From JAJDYQ01 sp965214035 (lineage in GTDB: Bacteria > Pseudomonadota > Gammaproteobacteria > JAJDYQ01), in contig OZ243932.1 of NCBI GenBank assembly GCA_965214035.1, positions 744,001 through 808,000 on the forward strand: a stretch of DNA of 64,000 bases, in the 5' to 3' direction. Below the pieces are notes generated by a model that saw nothing but the letters and a program-made list of their open reading frames with translations, had not been told where the DNA came from and did no database searches. The number at the start of each line of letters is the position of its first letter. The first letter of the stretch is position 1. Below, in pieces: positions 41,008 to 50,194 of the stretch. Both the position numbers and the translations under genes were made by a program.

Positions 41008-44000
41008 ATGCTTGATTTTTTTGCGCGTCACCCGACCGCCGCCAACATCCTGATGCTGGTGATTGCGGCTGCCGGCCTGACTGTCCTGCCGGGCCTGAAT
41101 CGCGAAACTTTCCCGCTGGTAGAACTATACCAGGTACAAGTGACCGTAACCTATCCGGGTGCCAGCTCCTCGGACGTAGAAGATGCGATATGCAACCGTC
41201 TGGAAGACGCTACCGATGGTATCAGCTACACCGAAGAACAAAGCTGCGAGGCACGTGATGGTCTGGGAATGCTGACCATGAAAATGTACGAACACGGTAA
41301 CATGGAAGCCTTTCTGGACGACATAAAGACCGCTGTTGACGGTATCAGCGACTTCCCGGATGAAGCCGAAACCCCCGTGGTAGAAAAGCCGGGACGGACC
41401 GGGGAAGTTGTCAGCGTGGCCATATCGGCCGATCAATCCATGGCCGAATTGAAGGCACTGGCGGAACACTACCGTAACCGGCTGCTGGCCCTGCCGCAGA
41501 TACCGATTGTCAGGACGGAAGGCTTCTCCGACCACCAGTTACGCATCCTGATAAAGCCCGATGTACTGGGCCAATACAACCTGAATATCCAGGACATAGC
41601 CAACCTGATACGCAGCCAGTCCCTGGACCTGCCGGTTGGCCTGCTGGAATCAGCCGGCAAAACCTATCAACTGCGTTTCGACAACGCACGCCGCACGCCG
41701 CAACAACTGGAAGTTCTGGTGATACTGACAGATCAGGCAGGAGGAGAACTGCGTCTGGCAGACATTGCACGGATAGAAGACACCTTCGAGCTGGCCGAAA
41801 AGCGAGTCGAATTTAACGGCAGGCCGGCCGCGATTTTGAAAATAATGAAAAACACATCGGACGATACCCTGCGAATATTTGATGCAGTGAACCACTTCGT
41901 GCAGGAAGAAAACGCCCGTCTGCCCGAAGGTACACGCCTGATTCTGACTGGTGATCGCGCCTCAATCGTCAATGACCGACTGCAAATGCTGTTAAACAAC
42001 ACCTGGCAGGGCCTGCTTCTGGTCATTGTGGCACTGCTCCTGTTTTTCAGTTGGCGCTACACCCTCTGGGTAGCGATGGGCCTACCGGTTTCATTCCTGG
42101 GTGGCCTGTTCATCATGGCCTGGCTTGGCATCAGCATCAACATGATCTCCATGGTTGCGCTACTCATTGCCATAGGCATCCTGATGGACGATGCCATTGT
42201 CATATCCGAAAGCATCGCATCCGAATTTCAGAACGGAAAAACACCGGTGCAGGCAGCCATTGACGGAGCCAGACGAGTGCAGCGTGGCGTACTCTCCTCC
42301 TTTATCACCTCGGCCATGATTTTCGGCAGCCTGCTGTTTCTGAAAGGCGATCTGGGTCAGATACTGGCTGTTATACCGATGGTACTGCTGGCGGTACTGA
42401 CCGTCAGCCTGATAGAAGGCTTTTTGATTCTGCCGCACCACCTCAAGCACTCACTGGAACATGCGCAACAACAAACCACATCGCAATGGCGCAGGAAATT
42501 TGAAGAGCAATTTGACCGACTCAGCGAACAGACCGGGCGTCTGGCCGACCTGTCGATTCGATACCGCTATGCCTCACTGGGACTGATACTGGGCATATTC
42601 ATTCTGTCAATCAGCATGCCGGCCTCCGGGATTTTGAAATTCAAGGCATTCCCGGATATTGAAGGCGACAACATAGTAGCCCGCATACTGATGCCGCAGG
42701 GCACACCGCTGCACCGTACCGAAGCCGTTGTGGGGCACCTCATCGCCAGCCTGCAAAAAACGGCCGCACACTACAGCCAGTTTGAATCAGAACAAGTCAT
42801 TAAAAACATCCATGTTTCCTTCAGTGAAAATACCGACGCCTTTGAACGGGGTGCGCACGTAGCCACCATACATACCGACCTGCTGGCCTCCGATGCCAGA
42901 AAATTCACACTGGCCGAATTTATACAACACTGGCGCACACAGGCTGGCGTTATCCCGGATGCCATAGCGATACAATACAAAGAACCGGGAGTTGGCACGG
43001 CGGGCCGTGCGATTCACATCCGTCTTGCCGGAGACGACCTTGACCAGCTATCGAATGCCTCATGGGAACTGCAACAATGGCTGAAAGGCTATCCGGGCGT
43101 TTACAACGTGATGAGCGATATGCGTCCTGGCAAGCCACAACTGAGAGTAACACTGCAACCGGGCATGCTGAACTCAGGGCTGGATGCCCAACAGATAGCC
43201 GGCCAGTTGCGTGCTGCCTACCAGGGACAAAAGATAGACGACATCTACTACGGGCGGGAAGCCTATGAAGTATCCATCAAACTCGACAGTGACCCTGCCA
43301 ATGCCATGGCCGACTTTGACCACCTGCTACTGACCAACCAACAGGGAGAAGCCATCCCGTTATCATCGGCAGTCAGCGTGACAAATGACCGCCAATACTC
43401 ACGCATTGTTCATGTCGATCATCGGCGTACAGTCAGCGTATTTGCCGATATAGACTCAGCAAAAGCCAACACCTCGCAGGTACTGCAACATGTTGAAGAA
43501 GAATACTTTCCGAAGCTGCAGGCAAAATATCCGCAGCTGAAGCCCGGATTTGAAGGCGAAGTCAAAAACGGTGCCATCACCAGACAATCCATGCTGAAAG
43601 GTTTTCTGATGGGTTTTGCCGGCATGTTCCTGCTGCTCAGCCTGCAATTCAAAAACTATCGGGAGCCGGCCATTGTCATGGTAGCGATACCGCTGGCACT
43701 GATTGGCGTGATCTGGGGACACATGCTGATGGGACTGGACATGACCATGCCCAGCATGGTCGGTTTCGTATCACTGTCAGGCATAGTGGTCAACAACTCC
43801 ATACTGATGGTAGAGTTTGTCAAATACCGGGTCAGAGAAGGGCACAGCCTGCACGAAGCAGCAAGCCGTGCCGTGCGGGATCGTTTTCGTGCCATCCTGC
43901 TGACCTCGATAACCACCATAGCCGGTATGCTGCCACTGCTGTTCGAGACCAGCAAACAGGCCCAGGTACTGATTCCGCTGGTCACCAGCATCGTATTTGG

Positions 44001-44097
44001 ACTAATAGCCTCGACCCTGCTGATACTGCTGATACTGCCGGCCCTCTACACCATCATGGAAGACATCGGCTACGTAGTGATGACAAAAGAACCCTGA
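41008..44097 (+). CDS. RND efflux pump inner-membrane transporter
   Basis: The 1029-residue protein is a proton-driven RND permease with the usual two repeats of six helices and large periplasmic loops. The proton-relay Asp pair is in LIAIGILMDDAIVISESIAS (about residues 384-404), and the second repeat shows GFVSLSGIVVNNSILMVEFV. The N-terminus (FARHPTAANILMLVIAAAG) is typical of the AcrB/MMPL-like multidrug group. The substrate is unknown; no outer-membrane partner gene is next to it. It forms an operon with the adaptor. Confidence 0.92.
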   Translation: MLDFFARHPTAANILMLVIAAAGLTVLPGLNRETFPLVELYQVQVTVTYPGASSSDVEDAICNRLEDATDGISYTEEQSCEARDGLGMLTMKMYEHGNMEAFLDDIKTAVDGISDFPDEAETPVVEKPGRTGEVVSVAISADQSMAELKALAEHYRNRLLALPQIPIVRTEGFSDHQLRILIKPDVLGQYNLNIQDIANLIRSQSLDLPVGLLESAGKTYQLRFDNARRTPQQLEVLVILTDQAGGELRLADIARIEDTFELAEKRVEFNGRPAAILKIMKNTSDDTLRIFDAVNHFVQEENARLPEGTRLILTGDRASIVNDRLQMLLNNTWQGLLLVIVALLLFFSWRYTLWVAMGLPVSFLGGLFIMAWLGISINMISMVALLIAIGILMDDAIVISESIASEFQNGKTPVQAAIDGARRVQRGVLSSFITSAMIFGSLLFLKGDLGQILAVIPMVLLAVLTVSLIEGFLILPHHLKHSLEHAQQQTTSQWRRKFEEQFDRLSEQTGRLADLSIRYRYASLGLILGIFILSISMPASGILKFKAFPDIEGDNIVARILMPQGTPLHRTEAVVGHLIASLQKTAAHYSQFESEQVIKNIHVSFSENTDAFERGAHVATIHTDLLASDARKFTLAEFIQHWRTQAGVIPDAIAIQYKEPGVGTAGRAIHIRLAGDDLDQLSNASWELQQWLKGYPGVYNVMSDMRPGKPQLRVTLQPGMLNSGLDAQQIAGQLRAAYQGQKIDDIYYGREAYEVSIKLDSDPANAMADFDHLLLTNQQGEAIPLSSAVSVTNDRQYSRIVHVDHRRTVSVFADIDSAKANTSQVLQHVEEEYFPKLQAKYPQLKPGFEGEVKNGAITRQSMLKGFLMGFAGMFLLLSLQFKNYREPAIVMVAIPLALIGVIWGHMLMGLDMTMPSMVGFVSLSGIVVNNSILMVEFVKYRVREGHSLHEAASRAVRDRFRAILLTSITTIAGMLPLLFETSKQAQVLIPLVTSIVFGLIASTLLILLILPALYTIMEDIGYVVMTKEP

Positions 44098-44112
44098 AAA
44101 GACACCTCTGGT

Positions 44113-44309
44113 ATGAAGCTACACAGAGACACCAGCATTACGCAAAAGTCAGCCTGGTATCAACGCTGCGCACTTCATGGGAAGCCAACAGCGCATCTTT
44201 TTCCGGGCCGATGGAAGTGGATGCAACCTTTATCGGTGGCAAGATCAGGAACACAGTCTCAAAAGGCATGGAACAGAAGCGATTACGGTATCAGGATTTG
44301 AACGCATGA
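44113..44309 (+). pseudogene. IS1595-family transposase fragment
   Basis: The frame begins MKLHRDTSITQKSAWY and, after a shift near 44162, continues in another frame with PMEVDATFIGGKIRNTVSKG, an IS1595-type transposase core including the first DDE aspartate region. It ends at a TGA overlapping the ATG of the next gene. Only about 60 codons remain and no terminal repeats are clear, so it is a dead fragment, probably marking the edge of an inserted block that carries the methyltransferase gene. Confidence 0.7.
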
Positions 44310-45592
44310 ATGAATGCAACGTTGAAAACCGCACGGTCTTCTGCCATGACAATCTGGACATTATGCGGGGCATCAATTCAGAGTGCATCGATCTGATTTA
44401 TCTGGACCCGCCGTTCAACAAGAACAAGAAATTTACCGCACCGATCGGTTCGAGTGCCGAGGGAGCCAGCTTCAAGGATATCTTCCGGGAAGAAGACCTG
44501 AAAGACGAATGGGTGCAGACCATCCGAGAAGACCAGCCCGATCTATACCATTACCTGAACGGCATCAAAGGCGTCGGTAAGCCGTACAACTTCGCTTATC
44601 TGGCCTATATGGCGATTCGCCTGATTGAGTGCCGGCGTCTCCTGAAACAGACAGGCTCCATTTACCTGCATTGCGATCCCACCATGTCGCATTATCTGAA
44701 AACAACGATGGATTGTATCTTCGGGGAAGAAAATTTCAGAAATGAAATCATCTGGCACTATCGTCGCTGGACTGGAAAGGCAAAACGATTTCAGAGACTG
44801 CATGATGTAATACTATTCTATTCAAAATCAGCAAATTGCGTATTCAACGCAATATATACGGAATACACATCTGGTTCGAGAGAGCGCAAAGAGCAAGGCG
44901 TTCTGCATAGATTCAAGGGCGGAGAACGACCCCGTTTAGTCAGCATTGGAACATTGGATGAAAAAGGAGTAGCAGAAAACGATGTTTGGCAAATACCCTT
45001 TATAGCGCCTTCGTCAAAAGAGCGCGTCGGTTATCCAACACAAAAGCCACTGGCGCTGTTAGATCGGATTATTCGCGCATCCAGTCGTGAAAATGATGTT
45101 GTACTGGATCCATTCTGCGGTTGCGCAACAACCTGCGTAGCTTCAGAGCGGCTTGGACGGGCATGGATAGGCATTGATATATCCATAAAAGCCTACGAAT
45201 TAGTGCAAAAGCGATTGACAAAAGAGGCCGCTGATCCAGAAGATATTTTCAAGTACCAGAATACTATCTACCTGAAAACCGACCCGCCCACTCGCACAGA
45301 TCAGGAACAGGACTATAGGGAGCACAAATACATCTATGTTATTTCGCATCCGAACTTCCCCGGTGAATACAAGGTGGGTATTGCCAGGGACTGGAAATCC
45401 CGCCTGAATTCCTATCAAACATCCGTTCCAGACAGATCATACAAGCTCGAATACAAGCTGCTGACGCCCTGGTTCAGGGAAACAGAGAGGCATATCCATG
45501 ATAAATTTGATAACAAACATGAATGGGTAACAGCAGAGCTTGACGACATCATCCGCTCTATTGAAGGCCATAAGCCCGTCACTACTGAATAA
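44306..45592 (+). CDS. DNA methyltransferase fused to a T5orf172/GIY-YIG-like domain
   Basis: The first 320 residues are a DNA amino-methyltransferase of the beta type: DLIYLDPPFNKNKKF holds the catalytic DPPF (about residues 34-37) and DPFCGCATTCVASERLG the SAM-binding FxG-like motif (about 269). Residues 345-425 read EHKYIYVISHPNFPGEYKVG, IARDWKSRL and ETERHIHDKF, which fits T5orf172/Mug113 domains of the GIY-YIG superfamily (paired Tyr motifs, Arg and Glu). A single protein may thus modify and cut DNA, or the tail may only bind. It directly follows an IS1595 scrap. Confidence 0.75.
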   Translation: MNECNVENRTVFCHDNLDIMRGINSECIDLIYLDPPFNKNKKFTAPIGSSAEGASFKDIFREEDLKDEWVQTIREDQPDLYHYLNGIKGVGKPYNFAYLAYMAIRLIECRRLLKQTGSIYLHCDPTMSHYLKTTMDCIFGEENFRNEIIWHYRRWTGKAKRFQRLHDVILFYSKSANCVFNAIYTEYTSGSRERKEQGVLHRFKGGERPRLVSIGTLDEKGVAENDVWQIPFIAPSSKERVGYPTQKPLALLDRIIRASSRENDVVLDPFCGCATTCVASERLGRAWIGIDISIKAYELVQKRLTKEAADPEDIFKYQNTIYLKTDPPTRTDQEQDYREHKYIYVISHPNFPGEYKVGIARDWKSRLNSYQTSVPDRSYKLEYKLLTPWFRETERHIHDKFDNKHEWVTAELDDIIRSIEGHKPVTTE

Positions 45593-45626
45593 AAGACGGC
45601 TAACCGATAACTTCTGGGGAAATGAC

Positions 45627-45689
45627 ATGCCCAAACGCAAAGAGATCACTCACCTGAACCATAGCTTCATTTGCCACTATCATATGTAA
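45627..45689 (+). pseudogene. 20-codon orphan leader or truncated gene after the methyltransferase
   Basis: ATG 45627, with GGGG about 10 bases upstream, opens MPKRKEITHLNHSFICHYHM and stops at TAA 45687-45689. The convincing ribosome site and position just after the methyltransferase suggest the beginning of a second gene of the system, now truncated by the next gene's end. It may be chance. No family can be assigned. Confidence 0.25.
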
Positions 45690-46102
45690 GCCCCCTGAAA
45701 AACCACCAGCCACACAATCAGCCCATAGCGCAGCAACTTACCGAAAGCGATGAACAACAGACTGGGCAGTGGTGCCGTTTTCAGCCAGCCGGCGGCGACA
45801 CACAACGGATCGCCGATGAACGGCACCCAGGACAACAACAGGGCCGGGCTGCCCCACCGGCGAATCGTGCGAATAGCGTTATCATGGCCGGCTGACCGTG
45901 CAGGAAAACGCTCTGCCAGCACCCGCCCCAATCCCCAGGAAATACAACCGCCGATGGTATTACCCGCAGTGACCGCCGCCAGCAAACCCGGCCAGCCCTT
46001 CGGATGAGCGGCGACAATCACCGAAAACACCGCCTCCGAATTGCCGGGCAACAAAGTTGCAGACAACAAACCGCTGCTGAATACCAGCCACCAGTCAGCC
46101 AT
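45680..46102 (-). CDS. yqaA: YqaA-like membrane protein (VTT/DedA-related)
   Basis: The 140-residue protein has four or five hydrophobic segments. Its features match YqaA in the SNARE-associated/VTT group: an opening with SGLLSATLLPGNSEAVFSVI, then GNTIGGCISWGLGR and WVPFIGDPLCVAAGWLK. These proteins help lipid or undecaprenyl flipping or membrane homeostasis in related families; the function of YqaA itself is unknown. It is the last gene before the methyltransferase block and is preceded on the same strand by a lipoprotein gene six bases away. Confidence 0.78.
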   Translation of the reverse strand: MADWWLVFSSGLLSATLLPGNSEAVFSVIVAAHPKGWPGLLAAVTAGNTIGGCISWGLGRVLAERFPARSAGHDNAIRTIRRWGSPALLLSWVPFIGDPLCVAAGWLKTAPLPSLLFIAFGKLLRYGLIVWLVVFQGAYI

Positions 46103-46107
46103 GGTGA

Positions 46108-46488
46108 TCAGAGCTGCCGATAAAGAAGCTGCCGGCAGTCGTCACCATCACCATCGGTCTGCCAGTCGAGCAAGCGAAGTTCAAGCGATACACGGGCGGT
46201 TAGAGTGCAACTGATGGTCACAATCCGGGGCAGAGAAGAACCGCCATAAGTGACCACACCGTCACCGGTCACAGTCGCACCGGACGCCCCCGGCAGCCTG
46301 TCCAGACGAGCCTCTGACAAATGCCAGACATAAGTATGGAAATCGCGACTCTCCGAAATCCGGTACGGCTTGCCATAAGCCTCAATCATCTGCGAGGCCG
46401 GCAAACCGGTGGTCAGCCGGAGCGGCTCACCGGGTACCGATGCACAGGCAACAAGCAGACAACCGGCCAGCCCTCCGCCAGCCGCCAT
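46108..46488 (-). CDS. Small lipoprotein of unknown function
   Basis: From ATG 46488 the product is 126 residues with a hydrophobic start and a lipobox-like LLVACAS, so a lipid-modified exported protein is likely. The mature part has TTGLPASQMIEAYGKPYRI and HTYVWHLSEARLD, and two C-terminal cysteines. The pattern (a degenerate SmpA/BamE-like GKPY segment) is weak, and no family is assigned. The open frame extends to 46635 but no better start is visible. It is six bases upstream of the YqaA gene. Confidence 0.5.
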   Translation of the reverse strand: MAAGGGLAGCLLVACASVPGEPLRLTTGLPASQMIEAYGKPYRISESRDFHTYVWHLSEARLDRLPGASGATVTGDGVVTYGGSSLPRIVTISCTLTARVSLELRLLDWQTDGDGDDCRQLLYRQL

Positions 46489-46646
46489 ACACAACCTGCC
46501 GGCACCAACAACAATAGAACGCCCCAGGTATCTGGAGAACTGAAACAAAATCAAAACCCTTTTTCCGTCAAAAGCAGCCAGACCCCCATGCGCTGCCGCA
46601 AGCCATAGCCTACAATAAAGCCCGATGGCACACACAACAACCCCCC

Positions 46647-47678
46647 ATGGTCAACGAACAAAACACAAAACACCGACTGCCGGCAACACTGCGCGTCAAC
46701 CCGCGCTTTGAAGACATGCACACCACACCGCTCGGTCTTGGCATGTCGGCACTGAGCCGGCCCGGCTACATCAACCTGGGGCATGGTACCGACCTGCCAG
46801 ACAAAGGCTTTACAGCCATGCAGCAACACGCGACGGCCATGCTGGACCATGCCTATCGACTGGGCATACGATATTTTGACACCGCCGCCTCCTGTGGGGC
46901 GGCAGAACAATTTCTGGGAGAATGGCTTTTCAAAAGAAAGCTGCACATACAAGGCATCACCGTAGCCTCCAAATGGGGCCATCTCTACACGGCCGACTGG
47001 CAGACCGAAGCCGCCAGCCATGAAATAGAACAACACACCCTCGACAACCTCAACCAGTCGCTGATCTGGAGCTGCCTGCGGCTTGGGCGAGCCATGAAAA
47101 TCTACCAGATACACACCGCCACCCAGGCCAGCGGCGTTCTGCAAAACACCGAAATTCTGCACCGCCTGACCGAAATCCGCGACGATGGTCGCCTGATTGG
47201 CCTGACTGTTGCCGGCCCGCAACAAGCGCAACTGATAGATCAGGCCATCGAAATAAAAATGGATGGAGAACCGCTGTTCCGCGTCATACAAGCCACTTGG
47301 AACCTGCTGGAAACCTCCACTGCTGCCGCGCTGTGCCGAGCCAGCGACGCCGGCATGGCCGTCATCATCAAAGAAGCCCTGGCCAATGGCCGGCTCACCG
47401 ACCAAAACCGGCAACCGGCCCGCCACGCAAAGCTGGCAGGACTCAAAGCCATAGCCGCACAACACAACTGCACCCTGGACCAGCTATCACTGGCTGCCGC
47501 CATCAACCAGCCCTGGGCCGACATCGTACTCAGTGGTGCCGTCACCCCGAACCAGCTAACCTCCAACCAGGGCGCACTGCAAGTCACATGGCAGGACGGC
47601 ATGTTGCAGGAACTGACACAATGGGCAGAACCACCGGCAACCTACTGGCGTACCACAGCGGCCCTGCCATGGAACTGA
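46647..47678 (+). CDS. Aldo/keto reductase-like protein with Tyr-to-Cys change
   Basis: The 343-residue protein has the aldo/keto reductase barrel: YFDTAASCGAAEQFLGEWL (about residues 75-93), TVASKWGHLYTADW with the lysine, and IYQIHTATQASG with the histidine. The family tetrad needs Asp, Tyr, Lys and His; here the residue at the Tyr position (normally D-x4-YG) appears to be Cys, in the run Ser-Cys-Gly. Catalysis by the usual route would be impaired, so it may be a non-classical or inactive homologue. It stands between a divergent lipoprotein gene and metG. Confidence 0.75.
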   Translation: MVNEQNTKHRLPATLRVNPRFEDMHTTPLGLGMSALSRPGYINLGHGTDLPDKGFTAMQQHATAMLDHAYRLGIRYFDTAASCGAAEQFLGEWLFKRKLHIQGITVASKWGHLYTADWQTEAASHEIEQHTLDNLNQSLIWSCLRLGRAMKIYQIHTATQASGVLQNTEILHRLTEIRDDGRLIGLTVAGPQQAQLIDQAIEIKMDGEPLFRVIQATWNLLETSTAAALCRASDAGMAVIIKEALANGRLTDQNRQPARHAKLAGLKAIAAQHNCTLDQLSLAAAINQPWADIVLSGAVTPNQLTSNQGALQVTWQDGMLQELTQWAEPPATYWRTTAALPWN

Positions 47679-47793
47679 CAACCGGCGCAGCCGGCGGCAC
47701 AGACAGATACCGATGCCTGCAACAGCGACATAAACCTGTCCATTGCCGGCCAACTCAGTTAAAATCACCATTTTTAAGCCATACAAAAAGGCC

Positions 47794-49830
47794 ATGGCCC
47801 GCAGAATACTGATCACCTCCGCGCTGCCCTATGCCAACGGCCCCCTCCACCTGGGGCACATGGTAGAATACATCCAGACCGACATCTGGGTACGATACCA
47901 GCGTATGACAGGCAACACCTGCCACTACATCGGTGCCGACGATGCCCACGGCACCCCCATCATGCTGCGGGCACGGGCCGAAGGCATTACCCCGGAACAA
48001 CTGATAGCCCGATTTGCGCAAGAACACCAGGCCGACTTTGCCGACTTCAACATCAGCTTTGACAACTACCACAGCACCCACTCGGACGAAAACCGGCACT
48101 ATGCCGAAATGGTCTACAAAGCCCTTGACGAAGCAGGGCACATACACCAGCGCACCATCAGCCAGCTATACGACCCGCAGGAAAACATATTCCTGCCGGA
48201 CCGCTTCATCCGTGGTGACTGTCCCCGCTGCGGAGCGACCGACCAGTACGGCGACTCCTGCGAAGTCTGTGGTGCCACCTATGCCCCGACCGAACTGAAA
48301 AACGTCCGATCCGTCATTTCGGGAGCCGAACCGATCAAAAAAGACACACGGCACTACTTCTTCGCCCTCAACCACTTTGAAGCCATGCTTAAACAATGGA
48401 CGGCTGCCGGTCACCTGCAACAGGAAATCAGCAACAAACTGGTAGAATGGTTCGAGGCCGGCCTGCACGACTGGGACATCAGCCGCGATGCCCCTTATTT
48501 TGGATTTCGCATCCCGGGCACCGACGACAAATACTTCTACGTCTGGCTGGACGCACCGATAGGCTACATGGCCAGCTTCAAAAACTACTGTGACAAAAGC
48601 GGCACCTCATTTGAGGAATACTGGGCACCGGACTCAACGGCCGAGCTCTACCACTTCATCGGCAAGGACATCATCTACTTTCATGCCCTGTTCTGGCCGG
48701 CCATGCTGCATGGCGCGGGTTTTCGCACCCCGGATGCCGTACTGGCGCACGGTTTTCTGACCGTGGATGGCCAGAAAATGTCCAAATCACGCGGCACCTT
48801 CATCAAAGCCAGAACCTACCTCAACCACCTTGACCCGGAATACCTGCGATACTACTTTGCGGCCCGCATGGGCCCCGGCATTGACGATTTGGACCTCAAC
48901 CTGCACGACTTTCGGGAGCGCGTCAACAGCGATCTGGTCGGCAAGGTCGTCAACATTGCCAGCCGCTGTGCCGGTTTTATCCACCGCCAATCGGCCGGCA
49001 GACTATCCGCGATACACCACGAACAAACCCTGTATGACGAATTTATACAGGCCACCGAACAAATTGCAGCCTGCTACGAAGCGCGTGACTACGCCAGAGC
49101 CATGCGCCACATTATGGCACTGGCGGACCGGGCCAACCAATACATAGCGGATCAACAACCCTGGGTACACGCCGGTCAACCCGGTCAGCAACAACAGGTA
49201 CAGGACATCTGCTCAACCGGACTCAACCTGTTTCGGGTCCTCATCACCTGCCTGAAACCTGTCCTGCCGCAGTTGGCCGAAAAAAGTGAAACATTTCTGA
49301 ACGGTGCTGTGCTACAATGGCACGACATCAAACAACCGCTGCCTGAGGGTCACACCATCAGGCCATTCAGACCACTGATGACACGCATAGAAAAAAACCA
49401 CATAGAAGCCATGATAGCCGACAGCAAAACAGACCCGAATGCCGAAATAACGACCCCGGCAGACGCAGCCGGGTACGAACCCGTGGCAGAGCAGATACAG
49501 ATAGACGACTTCGCCCGTATAGACTTGCGCGTTGCCCGCATTATTAAAGCCGAACACATTGAAGGAGCAGACAAGCTGCTGCGCCTGACGCTGGATATCG
49601 GTACCGATACCAGAAACATCATTGCCGGCATCAAAACCGCCTACAATCCGGCCGATCTGGAAGGCCGCCTGACCGTCATGGTCGCCAATCTGGCCCCCCG
49701 AAAAATGCGCTTTGGCACCTCGCAAGGTATGCTGCTGGCGGCCGGCCCCGGCGGTAAGCACTCCGATGTCAAAGACCTGTTTATCCTGCAACCCGATCAG
49801 GGCGCACAGCCCGGTATGCGCATCACATAA
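47794..49830 (+). CDS. metG: Methionyl-tRNA synthetase
   Basis: MetG charges tRNA-Met. From ATG 47794 the product is 678 residues. It has the HIGH-type motif HLGH (PYANGPLHLGHMVEY), a zinc knuckle of four cysteines (CPRCGATDQYGDSCEVCGAT), the KMSKS motif in VDGQKMSKSRGTF, an anticodon-binding helical domain, and a C-terminal tRNA-binding Trbp111-like domain (IQIDDFARIDLRVARIIKAE, about residues 572-678). The architecture is complete. Its coding strand is C-rich, like the RND genes. Confidence 0.97.
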   Translation: MARRILITSALPYANGPLHLGHMVEYIQTDIWVRYQRMTGNTCHYIGADDAHGTPIMLRARAEGITPEQLIARFAQEHQADFADFNISFDNYHSTHSDENRHYAEMVYKALDEAGHIHQRTISQLYDPQENIFLPDRFIRGDCPRCGATDQYGDSCEVCGATYAPTELKNVRSVISGAEPIKKDTRHYFFALNHFEAMLKQWTAAGHLQQEISNKLVEWFEAGLHDWDISRDAPYFGFRIPGTDDKYFYVWLDAPIGYMASFKNYCDKSGTSFEEYWAPDSTAELYHFIGKDIIYFHALFWPAMLHGAGFRTPDAVLAHGFLTVDGQKMSKSRGTFIKARTYLNHLDPEYLRYYFAARMGPGIDDLDLNLHDFRERVNSDLVGKVVNIASRCAGFIHRQSAGRLSAIHHEQTLYDEFIQATEQIAACYEARDYARAMRHIMALADRANQYIADQQPWVHAGQPGQQQQVQDICSTGLNLFRVLITCLKPVLPQLAEKSETFLNGAVLQWHDIKQPLPEGHTIRPFRPLMTRIEKNHIEAMIADSKTDPNAEITTPADAAGYEPVAEQIQIDDFARIDLRVARIIKAEHIEGADKLLRLTLDIGTDTRNIIAGIKTAYNPADLEGRLTVMVANLAPRKMRFGTSQGMLLAAGPGGKHSDVKDLFILQPDQGAQPGMRIT

Positions 49831-49900
49831 TGGCAATAACAAATGCCATGCAATGGATAATGCCACCCCTCTCCCTGTCAAAATTGGAAAGCGCATCTGA

Positions 49901-50062
49901 GCACCATCGCCGGCTGATCCATCGGCCTGCCGCCTCGGCTGGCGTCTGTTGTCCAATCCGTTTGACCTGACATCCGAACTCGATATCAAGGCCATCCGCC
50001 GCGAGCAGGATGACAATAACCCGCGCCACAGCGTCGGCGCACAGTGGAAGCTGAACTGGTAG
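49901..50062 (+). pseudogene. C-terminal remnant of an outer-membrane barrel protein
   Basis: After TGA 49898-49900 an open frame of 53 codons runs to TAG 50060-50062, containing GWRLLSNPFDLTSELDIKA and ending VGAQWKLNW. The final Trp and alternating pattern resemble the last beta-strand of an outer-membrane barrel. No start codon or upstream barrel remains, so this is the 3' stub of a lost gene. The rest of the gap up to 50194 has no gene. Confidence 0.35.
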
Positions 50063-50089
50063 GGTTTCCTTTCAGAATGCCTGTAATTG

Positions 50090-50105
50090 ATCGATTTAAA
50101 TCGAT
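50090..50105. repeat. Perfect 16-base palindrome ATCGATTTAAATCGAT
   Basis: The palindrome ATCGATTTAAATCGAT lies in the gap between a decayed barrel gene and the 3' end of the antiporter operon. It coincides with the visible switch in strand composition near 50.06 kb. It could be a protein-binding or recombination site. It does not match the 28-base dif consensus. Confidence 0.4.
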
Positions 50106-50194
50106 TTGATGAGAGAGGAGGGTGCTGGTGTCAGGCGGTTTGCGAGGTCGCTCAGGGGTGAGTCACTAATATCTAAGTCTTCGCCTGCTTGAGA

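Noticed and set aside
46551..47465. Minus-strand frame of 304 codons opposite the aldo/keto reductase gene
   Set aside because: It is antisense to a conserved fold and resembles no protein.
50063..50194. dif recombination site at the composition switch
   Set aside because: The palindrome does not match the 28-base XerCD dif pattern, and several switches occur, so this is not clearly the terminus.
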